From: Struthio camelus
Taxonomy: Eukaryota > Chordata > Aves > Struthioniformes > Struthionidae
NCBI RefSeq assembly: GCF_040807025.1
Contig: NC_090967.1
Location: 990,001 to 1,054,000, forward strand
Length of the DNA: 64,000 bases
Reading direction: 5' to 3'
Both the position numbers and the translations under genes were made by a program. The notes beneath the pieces were generated by a model that saw only the letters and a program-made list of their open reading frames with translations, had not been told where the DNA came from and ran no database searches. Position 1 is the first letter of the stretch, and each line of letters starts with the position of its first letter. Shown here in pieces: positions 11,893 through 25,500 of this stretch.

Positions 11893-14800
11893 TACTCTTT
11901 CTTAGGCACCTTCTTGAGCTGTAGTGGTCTTAGGCTTATGACTCTTGGTTTTCTTGGCAGCAGGAGAGACTGGATTTGCAGCAGATCATCCTGATGAGCA
12001 ATTGTGTTTTTCCTGTTCTTGTTCAGGCCCCTGTTCTGTTGAGGAAGGTGAGGGGCAAACGGCAGAGGACAACTCAGAATGTCCAGTGTCCCAGGCTCCA
12101 TTCCCAGCTAGCCCAATGATGCCCAGCCATCAGAGAACTTAACACCATGCTGAGAGCACTAGACCACAGCCCCATGCATTGCTGCAGTGAGGCAGCCCAT
12201 GAACAGAGCCCACTGAAGCTGCACGCTTGCTCAGGAAGAGCAAGACTAGCAGTGACTCTTACTTTATCACCCTGCTTTCCATGCCTGATGTCTTTGGTGA
12301 CTACAAGCCTTGGACTGAACCAGCCTGTTGTCACCTTTCTGAGCACTCTCAGCCACTCCTGCTCTTCTGCATACAAACACCAACTGGACAAACACAACCT
12401 GGGGAGATCTCCTGGCCCACAGTCCCCCCTACCCTGACAGTACAAGAATTTCCCTTCTCCTCTGTTCAGCATCTCCTGTTGGAGCAGTTAAGCTTTATTT
12501 GAGTAAGTAAGTACTCATGGACCATGTGGCAATCATCCCTGGTGCCTGGTAGCTCTGGCACTTACCCATGTTCATGTTTGCACGACGACTGGTTTGGCTG
12601 TACAAAGAGGACAGCATATCCACAGACAGGACAATATATCCACTGGTTCATGTCTCATGCACGCGAGCAAGCTGTGTAAGATGGGGAACATCACATTTGC
12701 ACTCCATAACAGCTGCACAGAAGGTTACATTCACATCCTAATGGAGCGGGTTAAAATTGGGCCAGAACTTCTCTCTGTGTAGCATTAAGTAAGAAGCCCT
12801 CCTGCCAGTGAGCTGGGTTTGGTGAATAGCTCTTCTCCTCAGCTCCTAGTGGGGGAAGCGCTTGAGAGCTATTCCCTGGATCGGTGCACAAACATTAGTT
12901 GAGGTATGGAGTGAAACCTGGAGCTGGCTGAAGCCCCAGCTCTGGAACTATTGCTTCTCTCTCATGGCCTACTCATGTGAGCTAGCTATTTCAATAGATC
13001 CTCCACACAGATGCCAGTGCAGCGTGATGAAACTCTCCTCCAATATGGAACAGTGTGGATCAGCTACCTCACAGGGAGTCGATGCAGGATAACTCTCCCT
13101 CAGCTGTGCTCCACTGTGGACTCCTCTTGTAATAACTCATTCCCCTAGACAGAGCTGAGTCCATGGAGCTGATGATCTTTTACAGTCATGAGAATGTGAG
13201 CGCTCAGACTGCTTATTCTCTGAGAGCACGTAATGGGGCTAGGAACTGCTGGAGATGCAACATCTGGCAATGCAGCATCCTTGCTCTGTGCAATTTTCCT
13301 TGTGTGCTGGGCAGATTGGCTGCCAGAGAGTGAGAGTTTAGGGGTATGTGAATCTATCTGGCATTTGCAGGTGTGCTCACTCAGCCAGTGTCCAACATGG
13401 GAGGATCTGTTCTCCTCCGGATAAATCTCTTTGCAGGATACACCTGGAGTTGTCGTGGGCTTCTCAACCATCTACTTGCTGAGATCATTTCTCCTGGACG
13501 TTCAGTCAAGGACCACATCAATCTTTGCCATGCTAATGCTGTATTACTTGCTGGTAACTCTTGGAGCTTCACACTGCTGCTGGCTCTATCTGTGATTTGA
13601 AGCGGGGGCTTCCTTAGCCACACAACCCTTTTTTGCCTTGTAGGACTCGGCTACTGTCTCTGCATGCCCTCACTTCTCAATTGGCCTCTCAGGAGATATA
13701 CTCTAAGTTGCCTGAGCACGTGTAGCTGGTTTCAGGAGCAGGATGTGTGTGTTGTGCAGTGGGGCAGGCCACATGCCCTGACCTGAACTCTTTGAGCCTG
13801 GAGTAGGTGCTCTCAGAAAGGTCTTGGAGACCTGCAGTGGGAGAAAGTTGGGACGCTGTGGAGGATGGTCAGGGCTGTATGGCAGGGTAGGGTCCAGGCC
13901 TAGCCTCCCAAAGCGCCCATTGTGTCCAAACTGCAGCTTTCCTTCGCTCCATAGTGCTGCCAAGCTGAGCCTGCAGCATGTTTCCCACCTGCAAATCCTA
14001 CCACCACCTGCCTTCACTCCCCCGCCCACTGCTCCAGAGGGCCCTACTGTTTGCGCTCTGGTTTTATGATCATGGCCAGAGATTGTGAGCTGGGGTTCTT
14101 GACATCCCTCTACAGTTTTGCCATGGCTTTCAGGATGGCCAGCATGTCCCCCTGGATGCCTTGGTTTCCCCCTCACAGTAGTGACAGCAGTAGGGGTGGG
14201 GTGGTCCATGGGAAGTGGTAGAAGGCTCTCAAAATGTGCCAGATACATGAGGAGAAATTGAAGGTAGGTCAGCTCATACCACTCTCTGCAGCCATTCACA
14301 CCATTCTCTGTGGTCAGCCCACAGCATGCTCCAGGGTCAGCTCAGACCACGCTTAGTGCTGCTGCAGCCTCCAAAGTCTGTGAAAGTTCCAGCTCAAAGG
14401 GTGGCTTAGGGTGATGTGGGACATCAGGGGACCAAGTGCCTTGAGTTTCTGTGGTAGTTACAATTAAATGAGTGGTTGTGACCTGATGGAGGGGGAAGCC
14501 CCAGCTGTGCTTAGGAGCAGCTTATTTACATGCTAATGAGGCCTTTCAGCCAGGGTGTTTCTGTGCTGCAGGAAGATATTTCAGTAACGGATGATGCTGT
14601 GTTCCCAGATGTCCCTTTGCAGCTGCCAAGCAGTCTCCATTCTGAGTGAGTACAGGATGAGCAGTCCAGCTCTGAGCGAGCAGAGGATGGTCAAACCAGC
14701 TCTGAGTTACTATTTTCTCCAGAGCAGGGCAGGGTTGCTGGACCCTGAGGGGGCATAGCCCAAGGAGGTGCTCTCTCACCACCCCGGAGCCACTTCCCCT

Positions 14801-15399
14801 GCACAAGCAGTGGGCAAAGCAATCTCCAGCCTCCTCAGTAGTGTTGTTCATGGGGAGACTGTACCCTAATGCCCTGAGGAAGGGGCAGCTCTGAGAGCCA
14901 CTGATTCCCCAGCCTGCAGGACAGCTTCGGACAGCAAGTGCCCGCCCTTTGCATTGCAAGGTTGCAAACAGGGCTCTGCACAGCATGGCTGCTCTTCACT
15001 TGAGTGCATGTGCACCCCTGGACCACCACGGCTTCCCAAGGAGCTCAGCTGGTTGGTGGCTGCTGATGTCCCAGCTCTGCTTTGTGAAGAGGTTCTGAAG
15101 TGTTGAGTGCCCCATTCAGTTGCCATGTATCAGTGCAGGGAGTCCCATTGCAGTACATAACCTTTGTGGCCAGGTGTCCTCTCACCACCCTTTCCCAAGG
15201 GAATGCAGATAATGGTGCTTACATCAGATGGTTACATAGATATGTCAACATTTCTTATCGTGTCAGGGATAGTCTCCTTTGTCATGGAGATCTTTGAAGC
15301 AATTTTTGTCCCTGAATTTTTCTTCTCTTCTCATTGCTTATTTTGATCCATCTGTGTCTGTTTCATACTCTTACAATGCATTTCCATTTCAGTCTTCAT
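11893..15399. other. Unique sequence with one 30-bp tandem duplication
   Basis: No gene recognised. Open frames of up to about 198 codons occur on the minus strand (13703-14299), but no domain is visible and other frames are open as well. A 30-bp unit starting TCTGAG is repeated about 2.3 times at 14641-14707. Confidence 0.45.
14641..14707. repeat. 30-bp tandem duplication
   Basis: Units at 14641-14670 and 14671-14700 start with TCTGAG and end with CCAGC, and differ at several positions. A partial third unit (TCTGAGT) begins at 14701. Looks like an old local duplication. Confidence 0.7.
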
Positions 15400-15419
15400 C
15401 CCCCCCCCCCCCCCCCCCC
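15400..15419. repeat. Poly-C run, 20 bases
   Basis: Twenty consecutive C residues. The length is uncertain in practice because sequencing and assembly slip on such runs. The minus strand is a G20 tract able to form stacked G structures. Confidence 0.95.
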
Positions 15420-15899
15420 AGACACATCAGGCAGTATGCTATGATACAGGCAGGTTATCTGGTTTTAAACTTCCACTAAACAACATTTCAGCAGGCAATA
15501 GCCTCCATTTCTAATGTGCTCACTCTATAATTTTATGCAATCAGAATGGATTATAAACTATATTCTTCAGCTTTTTTTAGGCTATCTTTTCCATGGCTTT
15601 GACAATAATTCTTGCAATGTTTGGATTATGGAACCTGAACATGAATTTATGTTCTTAATATAATAATCTTTAGCCAAATGTTGATACTTTTAACAAAGTA
15701 ATGGTTCCACAGCAGACATCCAAGTGAGCAGCTTCCAGTTTTCTATGTTAGATCCCATTTAGCAGTTGCTTCTTCTACAAAGATCATATCCGGGATGTGA
15801 TTACAATAGTCAGGAAATGATGCATAATATTACTTGTTCATAAACTGTTCTCTGCCAACCTTCTAGTAAAGATCATAAGTTTCTTTGGGTGGATTTACA
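15420..15899. other. AT-rich sequence, origin unclear
   Basis: An AT-rich block between the poly-C run and a CR1 tail. It could be a very old repeat or a conserved non-coding element; I cannot assign it. No coding frame is supported. Confidence 0.35.
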
Positions 15900-16465
15900 T
15901 GAATCACAGAATGGTTAAAGTTGGAAGGGACCTTTAGAAATCATCTAATCCAACTTCCCTGCTCAAGCAGGATCACCTAGAGCAGGTTGCCAAGCACTGG
16001 GTGCATACGGCTTCTGAATATGTCCAAGGATGGAGACTCCACAACCTCTCTGGGCAACCTGTTCCAGTGCTCAGTCACCCTCACAGTAAAAAAGTTTTTC
16101 CTTAGTTTCAGACGGATTCCTGTGTTTCAATTTGTGCCCTTTGCCTCTTATCCTGTCACTGGGCACCACTGAAAAGAGTCTGGCCTCATGCTCTTTACAT
16201 TCTCCCTTCCGATACCTATACATATCCCCAGTCCTCTCTTCCCCAGGCTGAACAGGCCCAGCTCTCTTAGCCTTTTCTTATATGACATGCTCTAGTCCCT
16301 CAGTCATCTTCGTGGCTCTTCACTGGACTCTCTCCAGTAGCTCCATCTCTCTCCTGTATTGGGGAACTCAGAACTGGATGCGGCACTCCAGATGCGGCCT
16401 CACCAGGGCTGAGTAGAGGGGGAGAATCACCTCCCTTGACCTGCTGGCAAGTCCTGCTTACAGTC
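15900..16465 (-). mobile_element. CR1 LINE 3' fragment
   Basis: Minus-strand CR1 tail of about 565 bases. It begins with GAATCACAGAATGG and a GTTGGAAGGGACC block, and runs back to the region encoding the end of the reverse transcriptase ORF, stopping near 'CTGCTGGCAAG'. It is more diverged than the copies at 36.2 and 45.2 kb. Confidence 0.94.
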
Positions 16466-19400
16466 CTTTTAACCACATGAAACACGATGGGTCTGATGAG
16501 GAATGTGAAAGCTGGGTCCTGGGAATGGAAGGGTCTGGAAGGACCCCCAGAGAAAGGAAAGGGCAAGGAATCAGATTCCTGTCCCTAATGGTGCAGACTG
16601 CTCCACAGTGTGGGAGCATGCTTCCAGTTATCACTTTGAGAGCTATCTATCTACTACATACACTGCCTCTGTCATCTCTATTCTGCATATAATATCACTG
16701 CATAACATGACTTCTCTGGCTAGTCAAAGGGGAAGTCTTTGTCTTCCTACTGAAAACATCTTGAAGGCAAACCAGGGGACTCTGGGAAGGGAAAGTGGGT
16801 TACACCCCAGAAACACATCAGGAAGCCGGGCAAAGATATGGAGAAAAGAACAGACACAGGGATGGGGCACTGATAATTTCTGTGGAAAGCGAAGGCTAGA
16901 CTGGAAAGTGTGAGAAAACAGTAGCAGACCAGGCCGATGCAGGGAGGCAACAGGCTCGATGGAGAAAGATTTTTTTCTATGTTCTATTTTCCTTTCAAAG
17001 TACTATAAATTCCAGTCTTGTCTGGGCCTGGAGACTGTCTGGAGGCCAGAGGGCACTGCGGCTGCCAGCAGAGAGGGACGTGAAGGAGAGGCAAAACAGA
17101 CAGCTCCGTGTCTAGGTGGGCAAAACACAGGGCTCAGTCAGAGCACAACCAGCTCAGCCTGGTGCCGTATTCTGTGCTTACCCTTACAGCAAGAAGGGGC
17201 TGCCTTGGGAAGGTGAAATCCCTGTGGGAAGGGAGTTGGGACTGAGAGAGGGTTGAAGCATAATGAAGCAATCACAGGGCTTAAGGCTGCAGGGAGAAGA
17301 GAGAGGTATTGGCCATGCCAGGCAAAGCTTCCCGCCCGTCTGGGAGCCTCTCGCTATTTGGTAGGAGCTGAGGAGAAAGGGACCCCAGAACTCTCTGCAG
17401 GTCACCTCTCTCGCCTAGCCCAGCTGCTGCCAGTTCTTGTCAGAAGTCTGCCCAGCACCATTAGCTCAGGCCACCTTGGCAGAAACTGTCTGCCTCGTTA
17501 ATTTAATGAGCCCCTGCCTTAATGCATGGCAAATCCTGACATAAATAAAATAAAACGTGTCAAAGTGGAGCTTTCTTTCAATCACAATTCATTAGTAAGC
17601 TCTAAGCCACTGGCCTGACCGCAATTGATGCTCCTAGTTGGGGAAAAGCAATTTGTATCTCTCATGGGGGATCTCAGGAGGAGGCAGGTCCATCCCACAA
17701 AAGACTGGTCTGGGTAGGGCCTGCTTCCTGCAGCAGAGTGTTCCACCTGGCCTGGGTCATCTGTACGTGGCACAGGGACAAGGGCATGGTGTTTCCTCCC
17801 TCACCCAGCCTCACCATGGTGTAGGAACGCACCAGCTGTTGGGGTCTTGGCATGACCTGAAGTGGGTTGGCCGTAGAAGGACACAAGCTCCTTACAGCTT
17901 AATGGGGACCTGCCTCCCCACATGCCACTTGTTTCTAAGAGCTGTTGTAAGGCCAGCAGCTGATATCATATCCAGGTAGTGACTGCTCATCTTGCTGTTT
18001 TATTCCCTTGTCTCCTCCTTCACAGGGAAGGAACAGCCCCCTCAATCCTTTCTTAGCATGCTAAGTGCTCCAGAAAAGGCCAAATCAGGGCAGACAGATC
18101 CCAGGAGATGAGGACAACCGCCAGATTGACCCCCTTCAGAGCTGATAGTCTACCCTGGGGCAACATAATCTGGAGAGTGAACAAGCGGTCTGGCTGAAGC
18201 AGAGCCTGCCCTGCCCTTTTGGGCTGCCCACTCCAGGCATGTGGCTTCTAGGTCTGCAGCACAAGGCAATGGTGTAAAGTCAGCTGTGAGCAGTTGTGAA
18301 GCAGTTGGTGTGGTTATGTTTTATCCATGGTGGCATCTAGCACCAGGTCCCATGGTTGATAGGAAAGGCAGAAAAGAAGGCCCAGGATATCCAGCTCCCA
18401 AAGCCATCTGAGGAAGCTGTGGGGACTAGGAAGAACTGTGCAGGACAGTGCAAGATCTTGTGCGTGCTGTGAAGCTGGATAGCAGGTGCTGGCTGGGATG
18501 ATCAGTGCTCTGGCCTTTAGCTGTGTACTCTGAGAGGTGCCCATCCTGAAGTAAAATGCACACCCAAATCTCTGTCATCCCTTATCCACTGTCTGTCCGG
18601 ACAGCCCTGGAAAGGCTCTTAGCCACTGTCTATTTTTGTGGTCACTGGGGCTAGGCTAATGAGCAGGGCCCAGTGGCCTGATCTTTTATGAGTAGGCCAT
18701 TGTGTGTGCTGGCTTTGTCATGGACCTCCCTGCTGCTTGGGTTATTTGGAGCCCTTCGAGAACAGAGATGGGGCAGAGGGCCAAGGCTGCTCTGGCCAGA
18801 AGCTACTTTGTGTCTACGGGGAGGGTCTGGTGTGGAAGTGTCTCCTTCTTGGAAAGAAATGGACACTCTATGAAGCAAAGCATGCCGAGGTGAGTGTATA
18901 GACATGTGACTGCTGCCTGTCCCTAAGTGAGTGCTCCATACTTGGCACTGGCTTCACAAAACAAGAGTCAGGGCAAATTGTGGTGGACTGGCTGCCCTTG
19001 GGCAGTGCTGGGTCCAGCTTAGGGCATTGTGCCAGCTGTCCTGGCTATCTTCTGGGGTTCGCTGCCCAAGAAGCTGAGAGGCCTCCTACTTGCTCTTGTC
19101 TCCTCTGCATACAGACTGTCCTAATGATTCCATTCTCTGACCCTCAGGATCCTTCCTGTCCGTTTGAATTACCCCTGCTTTGCTGCTCTGACCCACTGCA
19201 TCTCCTTGGGCATGCTCCCTTAGCAGATCCCTGTGGGTCCCGGATGCAGAAGCCACTGGCGCTATTTTGAGTCAAATGAGGCTTATGGCATGGAGGAAAT
19301 GGGACCCAGACAACACAGGCATTGCCTGGCCAGGAGGACAGATCTCAGACAGCTCAAATGAGGGAGCAGAAGAGGGGCTGAGCCTCTCTGGGCCTCCCAC

Positions 19401-20410
19401 AGTCCTCTCCAGAGCAATCTGAGTGTATGTGCTCAGCCATGGTACACCATCCCACTTCAGAGGGGTCTGACATCTCCCAGCCAAGAGCTCTGACCACAAA
19501 GGCTATGACCCTGTGAGGGCAGCCTGGCATGGCTCCATCTCTCCCACTGCAATCCTCTTCAGTCTGTGGGAGAGCTTTGAGAGCCTGCTGGGCCATATTA
19601 GTCATGGTAGACTCATGAGAAGTGGTTGAGGGGACTAAGGAGAGGCAGGGATTTAATGGTGAGGGAGCTTGGAGAGAGCTGCCAGCTCTGCTGGAAACAT
19701 GATTCGTAGAAGCCTGGAAGTAGCTGGTCTTCAACTGCATGCAGCAAGACCAGGGAACTCTGCACAGAGCTAGTATGGGCACCTTTTACTGATGATGCTG
19801 AAAAAGAGTGAAGACCAAGGCATGGAAGCAACTTGATGGTGGAAGAGTGTGCAACTGCTGAGGGACAGGAAGGAATCCACTCTGCTGTTCTCAGTGGGCA
19901 GTTGCAGAAGCAACCAGATCTACCTTACTCCAGACCTCCTACATCCCCGCCCAACTGGAGTCTCACGGGCAGCCTAGACTCAGGAGTGGCTGATAATTCA
20001 TGGATAAGTGGGTGTATTAACCCATCTGTCCATGAATTAGCATCAGATCATGGCTATAATTCAGAAACTGATGCTGCTTAGAGTAAGAACTAGGTGGTGT
20101 TAACTGGGAATCACATAGTTTGGATTCAGGTCTTCCCTCAGGCGTGGCAGAACATGGATTCTGGCTGGTCTTTGGTTTGGGTTTAGCAAGGACCAATGCT
20201 GAGCCAACAGATTCCAGCCTGAGTTCACCTGTCCTTGGTGCTATTCAGGCTCATCTTAGCACAGAGCAATTCTGGATTCATTCTGGTTTGAATTCATTAA
20301 GATTTTAAAAAAATGCTCAGGCTCAGTTTAGATTCCAGAGGGAAGGAGCAATTCATACAAATTGTTATTGTATTGTCTACAACTAAAGTTCAAATTTCAA
20401 TAGTGAAGGG
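16466..20410. other. Unique sequence, no gene recognised
   Basis: No supported gene. It holds one AT-rich block (17495-17620) listed separately. Around 18700-18900 all three plus-strand frames are open, a sign of low stop density rather than coding. Confidence 0.45.
17495..17620. promoter_or_regulatory. Candidate conserved non-coding element
   Basis: An AT-rich island in a GC-richer setting, with TTAATTTAATGAG, an AATGCATGGCAAAT segment, CATAAATAAAATAAAACG and ATTCATTAGTAA. Such clusters of homeodomain and POU-like core sites are typical of vertebrate conserved enhancers. Only composition and motifs support this; conservation could not be tested. Confidence 0.28.
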
Positions 20411-20419
20411 GGTTGAATT

Positions 20420-20602
20420 CTGGTACAAAGTCCTGAGGAAATGGGGGTGTCTCCCTCTAGAGAGGTCTTTAGTTCTGGATTAGATGTTTTTTTGTAACAG
20501 ATATGTTGGATAGTGATGTGGTACCCGGCCTGCATCGTACGGGAGGTCAGACTAGATGATCTACTTGTCTTTTCTGATATTAAACCTCATGAAATTGTGA
20601 AC
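20420..20602 (+). mobile_element. Ancient CR1/L3-like 3' tail
   Basis: The segment GGGAGGTCAGACTAGATGAT near 20540-20560, followed by a TTTCTGATATTAAA-like end, resembles the 3' end of very old amniote CR1/L3-type elements still common in turtles and relics in birds. The left boundary is vague. Assignment is from memory of the consensus pattern. Confidence 0.55.
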
Positions 20603-22165
20603 ACCTAGGGGTGCTCCTGAGAGTCTGAGGGGAAATGAGATGGGTTTCAGTTTCAGACTTCCCCATACTGCGTGTCCTCTTTTGTTATCTCCAAACACTT
20701 AGGGCTTTGCACTGCTGTTCTAACCAGTCCTGTTGTGCCTGAATTCAGGGAGCAGACGAAAAGCTTCTTACTAAAGATTTTGTTCAAAAATTTCCAAGTT
20801 TTGTGCTAGGTTGTGATGAGATGTGATGATCCTAATAGCTCTTGAACATATCACCAGTTCCTCTCAAGGCATACTTTTGTCCTCTCTTCCTCCATAATAT
20901 AGTATATATTAAGGATGGAGCCTGTGCTGCCAGATCAAATTGTCCTCTCCAGGGCTTTCTGGTGCAGGGTTGATTCTTTCCAGACTTTTGCATACAGAAC
21001 ATTCATTGCCAAATTACAGCTACAAGAAAAATGCTGTGTTAAGACTGATGCATCAACCTTGTTTAAGAAAAGTCCATTAGTGGTGAAAGTTCTTTGAATG
21101 AGATGTATTTCATCTCAGGAACATGCCTGACTGGCCAAGGTACAGGTTTGGGGAACAGAGCCATTCTCGCTGTCTCTCAAGATGCTCACGTCATCTGCCA
21201 AAGCCTCTGAGAAAGGTTCATTTTTGCAGTGAATGACTCCAGAATGATTCCTCTCCTTTATCAGATCAGCTGTGAACTCTGAGTTCTCCCTGGGTGCTAC
21301 TGAAGAGAAAAGCAGTAGGTTTATCCAAGCTCGTTGGAGGAATGAGTTACCGGGACATGTAGATTCTTCTGAATATGACTATGCCCCCACATTTCCAAAA
21401 ACCCTCTAACTTCTTTAAAGCAACTGCTTTAAAAACACCTCCTTGTGACAAAAAGCATGGAGGGGAAATACTACTTTGAAACAATCTTTCTGAAATAAAG
21501 CATTAGTGAGGGGAAACAGCTTAACGTAGGACTCTGTCTCATTTATACCTGATTATGCTCTGCAAATGCAAGCAGACATTTCCTGGTGCAGGAGGGGATT
21601 TTAAAGGTGCACATGTTAAGTTAGGCAGTCACTCAAACTGCGGAGTCACTGCTGTGACTCCAGCATGGCATCAGCAGAAAGCCAGTAGCACAACCAAGAC
21701 ACAGAGCATCATTAAAATAACCACTACACTACAGTTGTCAGCTCTGAATTATGATCTGGGCAGCAGCTGCAGATGCCATCAGCAATTTACTTTCAAAGGG
21801 AAAGTGCTCAGCACTTAGAAAAAAAAAATCACATCCATGCTACAGAGTCTGGGGGCAGATGCCCATAACCAAAAGCACCCTGACATAGCGTGTCTTATTT
21901 GAAGCAAGTTAGAGCACGTGGCTGAAAATGCTGCAGCCAGTATCCGCCAACAACAAGGCACAAAAAGCTTGCAGATACCTTTGGAAAAACTTAAAAGGAA
22001 AGGCCAGGCTGCTGGAGCACAGACGAGGACTGGAAGGGATTGGTAGAACCTACAGGGAGGCTGGATCCAGCACATCTGCATTACCCCTACAGTCATTTGT
22101 CCTACTGGAGTTAAAAGTCATCACACTTTGGTACAATTTTTGTAATGCTGGTTTTCAAAAAAATT
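20603..22165. other. Unique sequence, no gene recognised
   Basis: No supported gene or repeat. Short open frames on both strands have no recognisable features. Confidence 0.45.
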
Positions 22166-22560
22166 TCTGAGAAATTAGTACAGATTAATAAATGAATACA
22201 TCAGTTCCATTTTTTCCTTGATCTAAATCTTACATGTCCCAGGTATGCTTTAAAATGAGTTGCTTCTAAAATGTTTTTCATTCATTTTCACTCTGCCTCT
22301 GCAAGACTTCTAATTGGTTAATGGAACTATTTGATAGGATTTACATATATTTCAAAAGAGAAATAGAAGAACATCAGAAAATGCCACAATTTTTGAATGA
22401 AAAAGCAGCAAAAAGTTAATGAAACCACTTTATTAAAATTTACCAAAATAGCATAGGATTTTGAAAGAATTCTTTCTCACAAAAAAGTTTGCTAGATTAA
22501 AACATTCTGACGAGCTGTAATTTTAGCAAGGTCTGTAACTACACAGTCGCGGCCCAGGCA
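22166..22560. promoter_or_regulatory. Candidate conserved non-coding element
   Basis: A 400-base AT-rich block with dense TTAAT/ATTAA cores, including CTAATTGGTTAATGG near 22311-22325, which holds an inverted CCAAT core. It is clearly different in composition from its flanks. No frame is open over its length. Inferred from composition only. Confidence 0.28.
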
Positions 22561-25500
22561 GGAGAAGCTCTTCAGCACATACTTAAATTTCCCTGGGAAC
22601 ACATGCCAAACATTTGCTGCGTCGTGTGGTGCCTGCATTTCCCTGCCAGGGCCACCTCACTCTGTGTGTAGGATGATTTCTTCTCCAAATGGCTGGCGTT
22701 TATTTTTATCCTCATCAGTTGCTGTGTGGGTCTGTGCTGAGCGTCCAAACCTGCCCTGATGGAGGATGAGCTCCTGCGTTCTCTATCGACACCATCATGT
22801 CTGATTTCCCTGGTAATGTCTTACATGCTCTGACACGATCTCCTGTAACCATAGATACACATAGGCAGTGCACAGCAACAGTTTTCTGTGTTTTTCTCTT
22901 AGACACCATCAGCCTCCTCGGGTATGCAATGACTCGGGCTGCTAACAGAGCAAGATTCTGCAAGGCAGAGATTTTAAAGTAAATCTAATCTATGAATTTT
23001 CTAGCTCAGGTTAAGCGGCTCCTTTCAGTGCAATGGAGGGAGAGCTCTATTGCAGCTTATCTTTGCTCCGAGCCCCCCACTAGCTGTGAAAGCCTGTGTC
23101 CCACCAATGGACACCTCTTCCTATTTAATAACAAGGTCATAACTAACCTCTGGCCCAAGTTCTACTTTGGCACATCCATCCAGGTACCTGTGCTCCTCTC
23201 TCTTGAGAAGCCAGTCCTGACAGCCTCAGGGCTAGATGAAAGAAAGGATGGGGAAATATGTGGAAGGAGCTCTGCTAGCCACACATGAGGTTTTAGAAGC
23301 TGCAAACAACCAGCTCATGTGATTTGAGGGGGAAAATATCACCAGTGTGTCCCAAAGGGTTTGGTAGTGGAAACTTCCCTTCAGCTCTACACCTAGGCAG
23401 TCCCCTAAGAGCTCTGGAGGGTTTTCCAAAAACAGAGCTTTCCCTAGTCCTTGTAGTGTTAGGAACAAATGTTAAGGCTCCCCAGACCTGAGCAGGAATG
23501 GCTTGTCTTCGAGATATCATGCCCCCAAATGTTCTTGCTGGATAAAATTAGCAGGGACCTCCAGGAGATACGAATTTTGCTGCAGCTTTGGCCCATCCTG
23601 GCCTTAGCATGTCCTGTAGGGACAGATCTCAAATGGCCCCACAGCTTCCAAGGAGCATGTGACAGTCCCTGAGGATACCTGAGAGAGGCACCACACAGCT
23701 CCGATGGGGAGCAGGTGATGTGGGTCCTACCTATGCTCTTTGCCAGCCATGCCTTACGCTTGCGCCTCCTCCCTAAGGTTGTGCAGTGCCTGGGAAGTGC
23801 AAGGGGAACTGGAATAGTGGAACAGGGTGTGACGTCTTTGGTCTAAACACATTATGCTCACTTCTGGCCTCGGTTGTCTCCCAGCCCTGCAAACCAGTCG
23901 CTAGCCTCAGTTTCCAAACTAGATTGTCATTTTAACTTCTCTCTCTGCAGCATCATGGATGCAGGCACCCATATTCCTCTGAGATTGCCTGTTCTCCAAG
24001 AAGGTACTGGGACTGCCTGTATACCCTCTGCTATACCCTCAGTGTCTGGTTATTCCTCTTCACCTGTAGTATTATGGCTTGCCATGGTGTGGCTGGAACA
24101 TATCCCATTTCAGAGAATCTCTCCACATGCACTGCCAGCCACAGCAGGGTGGACTGCCAGCAGGTGCCCAGGCAGGGGAAAGAGAAAAATTAGTGCTTTT
24201 CCTGCTCTTGAAGCAGCTGGAATGTGGGGGAAGAAGACACAGCCAATCTGTCCTTCCAAAACCAAGAGATTCAATGTGCCCTCTCTGCTGAGTGTCAAAA
24301 GAATCCCATTGGTGAGTGACTGAGCACTCATCCTGGGGAAGGGACCGACTCCAGGGAGCTGCACTGCATCATCTGTCAGCGTGGGCCCACATCTCCATGG
24401 GAGCAGCTGCTTTATGGAGAAAAAGCTGCATTGCCATAAAATACCAGCGTGGAGCACAAAGAAAGCATCCCGCCTGTGGCAGTGCCCTGCCTGAGCTTGA
24501 ATGGGGTTGTAGCTTCAAATCCCACCTTGTCCCAGTTTCTCTGTGAATACCCTGCAGTTGCCCTGAGCGGTTGGCCAGACCTGAGGTAACATGTCTATGT
24601 ACCCACAGGTCCAGCACCCAGCGAGTGTTTAATCTGCTCTGCAGGGACAAAGCACTTAGGGAGAAGTGCAGGAAAGTGTGCACTGCAGGAAAGTGTGCAC
24701 ACATCAAATGTGTCACAAAGAGTACTGCACAGGCTACACAGAGAATGGCAGGTCTATTGCAGTACCTTCCCTGTGCACAACTTAGCACTCTGTGCTGTGG
24801 GAACATTGACCCTGTATTCCCCAGACCTGGCATCACCAGGGGAAGGGGCATACAGGAGAGAGCATCATCCAGTGCTGCCAGTGCAGTAAGTCCAGTGCTA
24901 CTGAGAGAGTTTGCTGGGTGCTTTGGCTGAGGGTCCCACTACAGGGAACATGAGAAGAAACTTGAGTGTGGGTGAGACAGAGGGTTTTTTGGACCACTAG
25001 CATGGGCTGAACACCTATGGTGATCCTCTGTCCTGCCCACTAGCAGTAGCTCTATAACATATGCATTGCTCTGTGTATCTGTTCTGCACTAATGCAAAGG
25101 TATAGTCACAAAATCCTGGTGACACGTTCCAGCCGGAGGGGCTGCTGGGACAGGAGATGGGAATGTGCACAGGAGGGCTGGGAGCTCAAAGCCCTCTAGA
25201 CTGGAACAGGGTGGCCACAAGCATGGTCACTCTCTCTGTGCTCTGCTCTTGGGGCTGGTGCATTGCTCAGGACAGCACAGAAGGATGGCTCCAGCCAAGG
25301 GATGGATGCGGTGCAGTAGCAGCAATTGTGCTTGGCTGCAGAAGTGGTCTGAGGATGTGCTGGTAGCACTTAGCTAGTAAGGACTAGGAGCTTGATTGCT
25401 GCACTCCTGCCCCTGCCTTCACCCACTGCTGGCCCCAAAAGTCCCCTAGAGATGCCCAGGAAGGACAAGAGAGCTTTGCTAATCTTTGACAGAAAAGCCT

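Noticed and set aside
13703..14299. Minus-strand 198-codon frame
   Set aside because: No signal, domain or splice context recognised, and overlapping frames are open; expected occasionally in GC-rich DNA.
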